A model generated the notes under the pieces. The model ran no database searches. It saw nothing but the letters and a program-made list of their open reading frames with translations, and was not told the DNA's origin. Both the position numbers and the translations under genes were made by a program. From an uncultured Clostridia bacterium (GTDB lineage Bacteria; Bacillota; Clostridia; UBA1381; UBA9506), in the NCBI GenBank assembly GCA_934438075.1, contig CAKSBF010000003.1:1-64000 (forward strand): a stretch of DNA of 64,000 bases, in the 5' to 3' direction. Shown here in pieces: positions 1 through 7,423 of the stretch (positions are counted from its first letter, which is position 1; every line of letters starts with the position of its first letter).

Positions 1-9
1 ATAAAAATT

Positions 10-15
10 CCTCCT
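10..15 (-). promoter_or_regulatory. Ribosome binding site of a gene starting just outside the window
   Basis: On the minus strand this is AGGAGG followed by nine A/T-rich bases up to the window edge, the usual distance to a start codon. A gene transcribed leftward probably begins immediately before position 1. The start codon itself is not visible. Confidence 0.45.
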
Positions 16-78
16 ATGATATTATTTATATTCTACCATAGAAGGAATCAAATTTACAGACTTTTTTTCACACTCTCT

Positions 79-1083
79 TTAACGATATACCCGGACGTCA
101 AGCAATTTAATTTCACTTGATAAATAATTTTCTTTCATCATCTGTGGTTTTGCATAGTCAGTAGATAAATATTTTTTGTTGTCATCAGCAAAAACAGTAA
201 CAACGGTACTATCAACCCCCATGTGTTCCTGCGCCAAAAGACATCCTAAAAAGTTTGCACCGGAGGAAACGCCTACACCAATACCAAGCTGCTCCGACAA
301 TAATCTCGCCGCACAAATTGCGTCGCCATCATCAACTGATACTATCTGCTCCATCTCTTCCAGTTTTAAAATATCGGGAATAAATTCATCCGAAATGCCG
401 TATATCCTATGCTTGCCCACTTTATATCCAGTTGACAGCGTCGGAGAATTAAGCGGCTCTAACGGAAAAGCCATACAATTGGGATTTTCTTTTTTTAAGC
501 ATCTCGCAATTCCCATAATCGTCCCACCCGTTCCAACGCCGGCCACTACTCCATCAGCACGCTTGCCGAGTGCCGAAAGTTGTCTGACTATCTCGATGCC
601 CGTAGTCGTTTCATGTGCCATCGTATTATCAGGGTTAGAAAACTGTCTCGGTAAAAATACGCCTCCCTGCTTTGCGAGTTCTTCCGTCATAGCAATAGAA
701 CCCAAAAAACCGCCTTCTTCATGGGACACAAGGCGTACTTTTGCTCCATAGCTCTCCATTAACGAAATACGTTCTGCACTCATCCAGTCCGGCATATAAA
801 TAACAACAGGATGATTCAAATAACTGCCCATTGCGGAAAAAGAGATACCCGTGTTACCGCTGGTTGCCTCTGCAATGGTATCCCCTTCACGGATTTCACC
901 GCTTTCATATGCCTTTTTTAAAATATAAAATGCAACACGGTCTTTAATGCTTCCGGTAAGATTATAATATTCTGCCTTCGCATACACCTTGCGCTCCCGG
1001 CCGCGAAAGCGCAACGCAATCTCCAAAAGCGGTGTGTTGCCGATAGCTTGCTCAATAGAGCTAAAACGTTCTGTCTGTCCCAT
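79..1083 (-). CDS. Cysteine synthase family PLP-dependent enzyme
   Basis: This 334-residue fold-type II PLP enzyme is most like O-acetylserine sulfhydrylase (CysK/CysM), which replaces the acetyl group of O-acetylserine with sulfide in the cytoplasm. The PLP lysine lies in the N-terminal SIKDR motif (about residue 46). The substrate loop TSGNTG and the phosphate-binding GTGGT loop are present, and the length is normal for the family. The ATG start follows GAAGG at a good distance. It is divergent from the YtqB-like gene. Cystathionine beta-synthase-like or diaminopropionate-forming relatives share these motifs, so the exact substrate is not fixed by sequence alone. Confidence 0.85.
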   Translation of the reverse strand: MGQTERFSSIEQAIGNTPLLEIALRFRGRERKVYAKAEYYNLTGSIKDRVAFYILKKAYESGEIREGDTIAEATSGNTGISFSAMGSYLNHPVVIYMPDWMSAERISLMESYGAKVRLVSHEEGGFLGSIAMTEELAKQGGVFLPRQFSNPDNTMAHETTTGIEIVRQLSALGKRADGVVAGVGTGGTIMGIARCLKKENPNCMAFPLEPLNSPTLSTGYKVGKHRIYGISDEFIPDILKLEEMEQIVSVDDGDAICAARLLSEQLGIGVGVSSGANFLGCLLAQEHMGVDSTVVTVFADDNKKYLSTDYAKPQMMKENYLSSEIKLLDVRVYR

Positions 1084-1318
1084 ACGTTACCTTCTTTATA
1101 TATCATTCTAATTTTATTATATTGTCTGTTTTCTTTCTCTGTGATACCGCTAAGAAAATTTTATTATACCAAGCTTTGTATATTAATTATAGCACATTTT
1201 AACATGAAATCCAATATAAAATCTAAAAAAATAATAATACCCCATTTTTCCTTTGACAATTGTTCGACATAGGTGTAAGATAATATCAGACAACAATCCG
1301 GAAAAGAAAGGAATTATT

Positions 1319-1879
1319 ATGATTTTAAAAAACGCTCTATCCTTGTCCCACGACTATATTCTTCAAGCCGTCTCGGTCGGTGATACAGTAATTGATGCAA
1401 CCTGTGGTAACGGTCATGATACCCTTTTTTTATCAACACTGGTTGGAAAAGACGGACATGTTTATGCCTTTGATATTCAACCGCGCGCCATAGACCATAC
1501 ACGCGAGCGTCTTACCGAAAATATTCCCTTTGAAAACACTGCTTTGATTTGCGATGGACATGAAAATATGGAAAAGTATGTCTCGGAAAAAATATCTGCT
1601 GCTATGTTTAATCTTGGCTATCTTCCCGGTGCCGATCACTCCATTTCTACTAAAAAAGATACAAGTATCGCCGCTGTCTGTGCCGCATGCAGGTTATTAA
1701 AATCAAGCGGATTAATTACTCTTTGTGTCTATTCCGGAGGCGATACAGGTTTTGAAGAAAAGAATGCCATTCTTAATTTTTGCAAGACACTGGATCCTAA
1801 AATATTTACAGTTGCAATACATGATTTCATTAATCAGCCAAATCATCCGCCGATGTTGGTTTGTATTGAAAAAAAATAA
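1319..1879 (+). CDS. YtqB-like class I SAM-dependent methyltransferase
   Basis: This 186-residue protein belongs to the putative rRNA methylase family (YtqB, Pfam PF06962). The SAM-binding motif I reads DATCGNGHDT near residue 25, followed by an acidic strand ending in FDIQ. A FNLGYLPGADH segment occupies the catalytic motif IV region typical of the family. I chose the ATG at 1319 because it follows AAAGAAAGG; an upstream in-frame ATG at 1253 has no ribosome binding site. The RNA substrate is unknown; members have been linked to tRNA wobble uridine modification. It converges on the XRE regulator with an 18-base gap. Confidence 0.8.
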   Translation: MILKNALSLSHDYILQAVSVGDTVIDATCGNGHDTLFLSTLVGKDGHVYAFDIQPRAIDHTRERLTENIPFENTALICDGHENMEKYVSEKISAAMFNLGYLPGADHSISTKKDTSIAAVCAACRLLKSSGLITLCVYSGGDTGFEEKNAILNFCKTLDPKIFTVAIHDFINQPNHPPMLVCIEKK

Positions 1880-1897
1880 TCATACCAAACCCTATCA

Positions 1898-2233
1898 TTA
1901 CGGTGTTTCAGCCTGCTTGATCATCAACTCAACAACCTCATATATTTTATCTTGCTCCCTCTTCGGGAGCCTTCCTATTTGTTCGGACAAAAGTGAACTT
2001 TTTATTTTATAACCGCAGTCTATCGTACCGTTAAGCAACATATCCGCGCTCACCTTCAAAGCATTAATAATATTTAGCAGTGTGTTAAGTGACGGTGCTT
2101 TCTCTGCACGTTCAAGCATTCCGATATAATTCGTACTCAATTCACACATTTCTGCTAATCCTTCCTGCGTCAATCCTCTTTTCTTTCTGTACATTCTGAT
2201 ATTATCACCAATAGAGTTAAAATTAGTAATCAT
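1898..2233 (-). CDS. XRE-family helix-turn-helix regulator
   Basis: This 111-residue protein has an N-terminal Cro/C1-type helix-turn-helix (about residues 8-62) of the form IRMYRKKRGLTQEGLAEM ... YIGMLERAEKAPS. A short C-terminal helical tail could mediate dimerisation. The ATG at 2233 follows GGAAGGGAT; a longer reading frame to 2287 lacks a ribosome binding site. Its targets cannot be deduced. It stands alone between a convergent methyltransferase gene and the terminator of the SLH-GH18 gene. Confidence 0.85.
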   Translation of the reverse strand: MITNFNSIGDNIRMYRKKRGLTQEGLAEMCELSTNYIGMLERAEKAPSLNTLLNIINALKVSADMLLNGTIDCGYKIKSSLLSEQIGRLPKREQDKIYEVVELMIKQAETP

Positions 2234-2323
2234 ATCCCTTCCTTCCCCTGCGCTTAATATACAAACACTTCTTAAAAGCAACAACAACTTTTCGCTTAGT
2301 TTGTTTAGCTTAGTAATATATTG

Positions 2324-2359
2324 AAAAAATCACCGGATAATTTACCCGGTGATTTTTTC
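2324..2359 (-). terminator. Intrinsic terminator of the SLH-GH18 gene
   Basis: A 13-base-pair stem (aaaaaatcaccgg pairing with ccggtgatttttt) surrounds an 8-base loop and runs into a T tract on the minus strand. It starts directly at the stop codon of the gene at 2359. Confidence 0.9.
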
Positions 2360-4014
2360 TATTTGTTACGTTGTGACAATATCGTACGCCACACATCATA
2401 ATGCAAAGCCTCGTTTGCTGTATCATTTGGGATGACTCCAAGCCGCCAGACTGAAAGCTGATAAATTCCAAACATACGCGCTAATTGTATCTTGTCCAAA
2501 ACACTGCGGCTGTCTTCATACCAAAGGCTTACCCGATTGCCATCATCATCAAAATATTCTGCGTTAGGATTGCAGTAAATCCGATTGTATGTAATTTTTG
2601 TATCTGCTTGCTGCAAACGCATATGCACAGTCTCCGGCGAAGGATGCACGGCATATTCATTAATCACCACTCCGTTTTGCAGCAACCATGCAGCTGTAGA
2701 ACTGAGACTTAACGCCAAAACAATTTTATCTCTGTCCTCCACACCATTTTCAGCATCTGTCACAGCGCACAAAGCGGTATAAATACTTTTTATTGGTGTA
2801 ACAGGTGTTGTACAAAAACCCATCTTGCGCAAGTTATCCTCCATGCGAAGAGCCGCATAATCATGCGCCATTAAAATAACCTTATCAGATACTTCACCAA
2901 TCCTCCGATAATCATAAGCGTCAAAATATCCACCATCCGCAACCGGATGTATTGCCGTGTATAAGAGCTTATCGCCTATTGTCATACGCAGTTTTTTCAG
3001 AAATTCATTTAAGCCATCCCTCATAGCACTGCCGGACATTCCTTCAAAGTCAATCGTCACTCCATCATACATTCTCGCTGCATCAGCAATTTGAGAAACC
3101 GCAGCAGAACGATTCCGAGCATCGGTTAATATGACCTCACAAGCATTACTGATTGTTCCATCCGGCAAAATTACTTCCATGGACGTATTCATCATCACCG
3201 CAAGATTAAGTTTTACATTATTTTCTTTTAAATAGGATATCGCATCAGCAGCGCCTTCCGGCACATTCCAATCGTTTCCATTGTCAGAAGTCTGATTTAG
3301 CGTTACACCATATGCACCATATTCCAAACGGCTCCAGCCAAAGGACACCGCATCCATTTGCGCCGCCATTTCCCTTTGACTCCACGAAGAAATGGCATAA
3401 AATCCGTGCAGCCATTGAATAGACTGCTTCGTTTTATTACAAAGCCGCATTAACATTGCCGCTGCTTCTTCCCGAAGTGCATAGTCATACGGAGCAAATG
3501 TTTCATCACTTTTTCCGTTAATAATGCCAAACTCGTGCGCTAAGGCAATATAACCGGTGTATTCCGTTACATCAACAAACGATGTTCGGCTTACCTGCTC
3601 AGCAAGCTGCTGATAGTCCAGTGACCGCACAAGCATGACGGCCATTTCCTCGCGGGTAATATTTTCTTCCGGTCTGAAATTTCCACCTGCATCCACCGCA
3701 CCGTTTGCACATAGCGTTTCAACAGCTGAAAAATACCATGCATCAACAGCAACATCAGAAAAATAGCTCTCCTGCAATACAATTGTTTCCCAACGCATGA
3801 GGCGGACCAACATAGCAGCAAACTCACAACGTTTTACATATTGCCCCAGACCAAACATATCTTCACCAATCCCAGTAATGATACCCTCCGTAACGGCCTG
3901 TTCTATGATTTTTTCTGCCCAGTGAGCATTTGGAACATCAGAGAATTCTGCAAAAGCAGAAACAGGAAACAGACAAATTATAAAACAAAGCAAAATTGCA
4001 ATTACTTGTTTCAC
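2359..4014 (-). CDS. SLH-domain protein with GH18 (YaaH-like) glycosidase domain
   Basis: This is a secreted 551-residue protein. A signal peptide (residues 1-22, ending in AFA) is followed by three SLH domains (about 23-75, 83-135, 145-195) that should anchor it to secondary cell-wall polymer. The C-terminal half resembles family 18 glycosidases of the spore-germination YaaH type: YDGVTIDFEGM carries the DGxxxDxE catalytic motif with the acid/base glutamate, and VILMAHDY matches the substrate strand. A likely role is N-acetylglucosaminidase action on peptidoglycan. The GTG start follows AGGAGG by 8 bases. It lies 12 bases downstream of the nitroreductase gene and is probably cotranscribed with it. 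Confidence 0.85.
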   Translation of the reverse strand: MKQVIAILLCFIICLFPVSAFAEFSDVPNAHWAEKIIEQAVTEGIITGIGEDMFGLGQYVKRCEFAAMLVRLMRWETIVLQESYFSDVAVDAWYFSAVETLCANGAVDAGGNFRPEENITREEMAVMLVRSLDYQQLAEQVSRTSFVDVTEYTGYIALAHEFGIINGKSDETFAPYDYALREEAAAMLMRLCNKTKQSIQWLHGFYAISSWSQREMAAQMDAVSFGWSRLEYGAYGVTLNQTSDNGNDWNVPEGAADAISYLKENNVKLNLAVMMNTSMEVILPDGTISNACEVILTDARNRSAAVSQIADAARMYDGVTIDFEGMSGSAMRDGLNEFLKKLRMTIGDKLLYTAIHPVADGGYFDAYDYRRIGEVSDKVILMAHDYAALRMEDNLRKMGFCTTPVTPIKSIYTALCAVTDAENGVEDRDKIVLALSLSSTAAWLLQNGVVINEYAVHPSPETVHMRLQQADTKITYNRIYCNPNAEYFDDDGNRVSLWYEDSRSVLDKIQLARMFGIYQLSVWRLGVIPNDTANEALHYDVWRTILSQRNK

Positions 4015-4026
4015 GCAGTCCGCCTC

Positions 4027-4602
4027 CTATACCATTTTTATAATTACTTCATCCAAAGTTCTTTTCGGAACATGCAAAGAACGATCCTCTCCAAGGTAAT
4101 ATTTGACATCATTATTTTCCATTTTACTTTCCTGCGGTGATTCGTCCGGATATCCCAGAGCAACCATATAAAGCAGTTTTAAATTATCCTCCAGCTCTAA
4201 AAGCTCGCTAATTTTTTTAACATCTATCGCACCCATCCAACATGCCCCAACTCCATCAGAAAGGGCAGATAAGATCAGGTTTTCTATCGCAGCACCGGCA
4301 TCTGCTTCATAGCCTGCCGCACGAATGGAAAGGTCAGCACAAACCGCAACATAGGCAACGGGGCGTTCTTTTTCAGCCGGATTATAAGCAGGCGCAAGAT
4401 AGCCGGCCCATTTCACTAACGGAAAAAGTTTCGCTGTCATTTCATCACTCGAAACAACTATAAATTTCAATGGCTGAAGGTTTGCCCCCGACGGTGCCAC
4501 TCTGGCAGCATTAATGTACATTCTGAGCTGCTTGTCGGTAAGTTTCTCCTGTCGAAATTTACGTATCGTCCGTCTGTTCTGCAACAATTCATTAACATCC
4601 AT
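4027..4602 (-). CDS. Nitroreductase family FMN-dependent oxidoreductase
   Basis: This 191-residue flavoprotein has the family N-terminal signature RRTIRKF for FMN phosphate binding, APSGANLQP, and a C-terminal ALGYPDE segment. It probably binds FMN and reduces nitro or quinone-like compounds with NAD(P)H in the cytoplasm; the physiological substrate is unknown. The ATG lies about 9 bases after AAGGAG. It is first in a two-gene unit with the SLH-GH18 gene, an association with no obvious functional logic. Confidence 0.85.
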   Translation of the reverse strand: MDVNELLQNRRTIRKFRQEKLTDKQLRMYINAARVAPSGANLQPLKFIVVSSDEMTAKLFPLVKWAGYLAPAYNPAEKERPVAYVAVCADLSIRAAGYEADAGAAIENLILSALSDGVGACWMGAIDVKKISELLELEDNLKLLYMVALGYPDESPQESKMENNDVKYYLGEDRSLHVPKRTLDEVIIKMV

Positions 4603-5035
4603 ACAGTGCTTCTCCTTCCACTTTATTAATTAATATTGTAGCGCGAAAAGAGATAAATGTCAATTGTTTTTTAATAAATGGTAACTTATTATCGCATTTT
4701 GAGCAGGCTTAAAATACCTCTTCATCAAGCTTGCGGCGCTCTTCGTCCCGCAAATTGCCCTCCGCTCCGAATGCCGGACAGCGTGAAATCCGCGGCGCAC
4801 ATCCGCGGATTTCACAGATTTCAATCAGAGAGGGTCGTCCCCCTGACAACTCCCCAAAAGTCTCCTATTTTTGCAGTATAGCGTAACGCTGACTGCGATT
4901 TGTGTGCCAACGCCGGGAAGAGTAAAAGTTCATTCAGAGACAAAGCCTACAAGCACAAAATGGAAATAACCCTACTTGTTAACGAAAATTTATTTATGCA
5001 CTTACACGCTAATAAATCACCTATAAATTATTATC
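4603..5035. other. Gene-free 433-base region with a perfect 13-bp hairpin
   Basis: This gap between rubrerythrin and nitroreductase holds no convincing gene: the short open frames lack ribosome binding sites. From about 4725 to 4935 it is visibly richer in GC than its surroundings. It contains a perfect 13-bp inverted repeat (4783-4795 with 4803-4815, 7-base loop) with no T tract after it. A second feature is the motif AGAGAGGGTCGTCCCCCTGA at about 4827-4847, which resembles, from memory only, a repeat seen in other gut clostridia. It could be a non-coding RNA or a remnant repeat. Confidence 0.5.
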
Positions 5036-5569
5036 TTAATAATTCTCTGCCTTTATCTCAAAATATGCCTGCGGGTGCGCGCAAACCGGACAAACAATCG
5101 GCGCATCTGTTCCGACATGAATATGACCGCAATTTTGGCATATCCAAATCTGCTGACCGCTTCTCTTAAAGACTTGCTTCTTTTCCATGTTTTCTAACAA
5201 CGCACGAAATCTTGCTTCATGCTCCTTTTCAATTTCTGCCACCATGTTAAAAAGTTTTGCAATACTATCAAGTCCTTCCTCATGAGCCGTTTTGGCAAAC
5301 TCCGGATACATTTCCGTCCATTCTCCATTTTCGGCAGCAGCCGCATCTTTCAAATTGCCTTCCGTATTCTTAATACCACCAAGCAATTTAAACCAGATCT
5401 TTGCATGAGCTTTCTCATTATCAGCCGTTGCCTGAAACAAATCCCCAATCTGCTCATAACCTTCTTTTCTTGCAGCCTGGGCATAATAGGTATATTTATT
5501 TCTTGCCTGTGATTCCCCGGCGAAAGCCGTTAATAAGTTTTGTGCGGTTTTCGTTCCTTCCAGATTCAT
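5036..5569 (-). CDS. rbr: Rubrerythrin
   Basis: This 177-residue non-haem iron peroxidase protects anaerobes by reducing hydrogen peroxide. The N-terminal ferritin-like di-iron domain has the glutamate pattern FAGESQARNKY and a second ADNEKAHAK helix. The C-terminal rubredoxin-like domain binds iron through two CxxC pairs (CQNCGH and CPVCAH). The order and length match classical rubrerythrin. AGGAGG lies 7 bases before the ATG. It is monocistronic, separated from upstream phosphoglucomutase by a strong terminator. Confidence 0.95.
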   Translation of the reverse strand: MNLEGTKTAQNLLTAFAGESQARNKYTYYAQAARKEGYEQIGDLFQATADNEKAHAKIWFKLLGGIKNTEGNLKDAAAAENGEWTEMYPEFAKTAHEEGLDSIAKLFNMVAEIEKEHEARFRALLENMEKKQVFKRSGQQIWICQNCGHIHVGTDAPIVCPVCAHPQAYFEIKAENY

Positions 5570-5582
5570 ACAAATACCTCCT

Positions 5583-5627
5583 AAAAAAATACTTCCTTGG
5601 ATATTTTATCCAAGGAAGTATTTTTTT
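5583..5627 (-). terminator. Terminator between phosphoglucomutase and rubrerythrin
   Basis: Perfect 21-base arms (5583-5603 and 5607-5627) enclose a 3-base loop, with A and T tracts at the ends so that it can work on both strands. It follows the phosphoglucomutase stop codon and ends just before the rubrerythrin ribosome binding site. Confidence 0.9.
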
Positions 5628-5645
5628 ATGCAATCACAAATTTTC

Positions 5646-7385
5646 TTATTGCTTCAATATCTCCGTTTTTGCAGCGGCTTCCAGCTTATCAATCTTCTTC
5701 TCGCCTTCTTCAATGCTCCCGGCCGGAACAGAATAGTAAAATTTAATTTTCGGCTCTGTTCCAGATGGACGCATAATAAAGAAACCGCCGCCTTCCAATT
5801 CAAAATACAACACATTTGTACTTACCATGTCAATTGCCTCTTCGGTACCATTTTGAAAATCATAGCGTTTTTGCTCCAAATAGTTTCGCATAGCAAGAAA
5901 TGCGGTCTCTCCCAAGGCCTTTGGAGGATTCTCTGCAGTATCGCTCATTAGTTCCGCCATTTTTTCCATGCCGTCAATACCTTCCATTACCACAGAAACA
6001 GTGCGCTCCGTAAAACAGCCATATTTTTTATACAAATTAAGCAGGGCCTCTCTCAAACCGATACCGCGCAGCTTATAAACTGCCGCCATTTCACAAGCTA
6101 AAAGTGCGGCAGCTACCGCATCTTTATCTCTTGCATAGGTTCCGGGCAAATAGCCGTAACTTTCTTCAAAGCCAAATAAGTATTCACCCTCATTTTTTCC
6201 TTCTTTTGATTTAATCACTTCCGCAATATTTTTAAAGCCGGTAAATACATCATAAACCTTAACACCATAATGAGCAGCAATTTTCTTCACCAAATCGGTT
6301 GTAACAATGGTCTTAACAATATAATCCCCATCATGGATTGCGCCGCCGGCACTTTTTTCAGAAAGAACATAATCGGTCAACAATTCTCCTGTCTGATTGC
6401 CTGTAAGAACATCATAGTCACCGTTTTCATTTTTTGCTAAGACACCTATACGGTCAGAATCCGGGTCGGTACCGATAATGACGTCAGCCTGTATCTCCTT
6501 CGCCAAAGAAATTGCAAGTTTAAAGCCCTCTTTATCCTCCGGATTAGGCGATTTTACCGTTGAAAAATCAGGGTCAGGCACAACTTGTTCCTTTACGGGG
6601 TATAAATGTTTAAAACCGGCCATTTTCAATATCTCACAAACAGCTTTATAACCTGTGCCATGGAACGGTGTGTAAACAATTTTAAAATCATCTGCAGCTT
6701 TTTGAATCAATTCCGGATGGATACTGCATTGAATGACTTCCGCCAAAAAAGCATCTACCAACTCCTTGCCAACCATCTGAATGAGGCCGCTTGCTTTCCC
6801 CTCCTCTTCAGATATAGAAGACACATCTTTAAAGATATCCATTTTTTCAATATAATTCATAACATTGGCAGAAGGTACGACTCCAAGCTGCGCCCCATCT
6901 TCGCCATATACCTTATAACCGTTATATTTCGCCGGGTTATGACTTGCAGTAATCATAATTCCCGCAAAAGTATGCAAGTGTCTTACTGCAAAGGATAAAA
7001 CAGGCGTTGGATTCATTTCGTCAAAAACATACGCACGAACTCCATTCGCCGCAAGCACTTTTGCGCTTTCCATGGCAAACTCTTTAGAAAAATGCCGGCA
7101 GTCATACGAAATGACTACACCTCGTTCGGCTGCTTCCTTGCCCACGCTGTTAATATAATTTGCAATACCCTGCGTTGTCCTGCGTACAGTGTAAATATTC
7201 ATACGATTGCAGCCTGCACCCAATATACCACGCAGACCGGCTGTTCCGAAATCCAAATCGCGATAAAAGCGCTCCTCGATCTCGTTTTCCTGCGTACTGA
7301 TAGCACGAAGTTCATTTTTTGTTGCTTCATCTACCAAATCACTGTTTAACCAATACTGATATTCCTTCTTAAAATCCTTTGCCAT
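5646..7385 (-). CDS. Alpha-phosphoglucomutase / phosphomannomutase
   Basis: This 579-residue enzyme of the alpha-D-phosphohexomutase family interconverts glucose 1-phosphate and 6-phosphate (PgcA type). The four diagnostic loops are present: phosphoserine loop ITASHNP, metal loop GTDPDSDRIG, sugar loop GFEESYGY, and phosphate-binding RPSGTEPKIK near the C-terminus. The length fits the longer PgcA group. GGAAGGAG lies 6 bases before the ATG. It is 38 bases downstream of the penicillin-binding protein gene with no terminator between, so the two may share a transcript. It would supply glucose 1-phosphate for wall polymer or glycogen synthesis. Confidence 0.93.
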   Translation of the reverse strand: MAKDFKKEYQYWLNSDLVDEATKNELRAISTQENEIEERFYRDLDFGTAGLRGILGAGCNRMNIYTVRRTTQGIANYINSVGKEAAERGVVISYDCRHFSKEFAMESAKVLAANGVRAYVFDEMNPTPVLSFAVRHLHTFAGIMITASHNPAKYNGYKVYGEDGAQLGVVPSANVMNYIEKMDIFKDVSSISEEEGKASGLIQMVGKELVDAFLAEVIQCSIHPELIQKAADDFKIVYTPFHGTGYKAVCEILKMAGFKHLYPVKEQVVPDPDFSTVKSPNPEDKEGFKLAISLAKEIQADVIIGTDPDSDRIGVLAKNENGDYDVLTGNQTGELLTDYVLSEKSAGGAIHDGDYIVKTIVTTDLVKKIAAHYGVKVYDVFTGFKNIAEVIKSKEGKNEGEYLFGFEESYGYLPGTYARDKDAVAAALLACEMAAVYKLRGIGLREALLNLYKKYGCFTERTVSVVMEGIDGMEKMAELMSDTAENPPKALGETAFLAMRNYLEQKRYDFQNGTEEAIDMVSTNVLYFELEGGGFFIMRPSGTEPKIKFYYSVPAGSIEEGEKKIDKLEAAAKTEILKQ

Positions 7386-7423
7386 AGTTTTTCTCCTTCC
7401 CTATTCTCTATTGCAAGATATCA

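Noticed and set aside
176..751. 191-codon plus-strand frame opposite the cysteine synthase gene
   Set aside because: It is antisense to a gene with clear family motifs, has no ribosome binding site and its protein is low-complexity Ser/Pro/Thr sequence.
4678..4881. Possible small gene in the gap before rubrerythrin
   Set aside because: No ribosome binding site, and the frame crosses the perfect 13-bp hairpin; composition is not protein-like.
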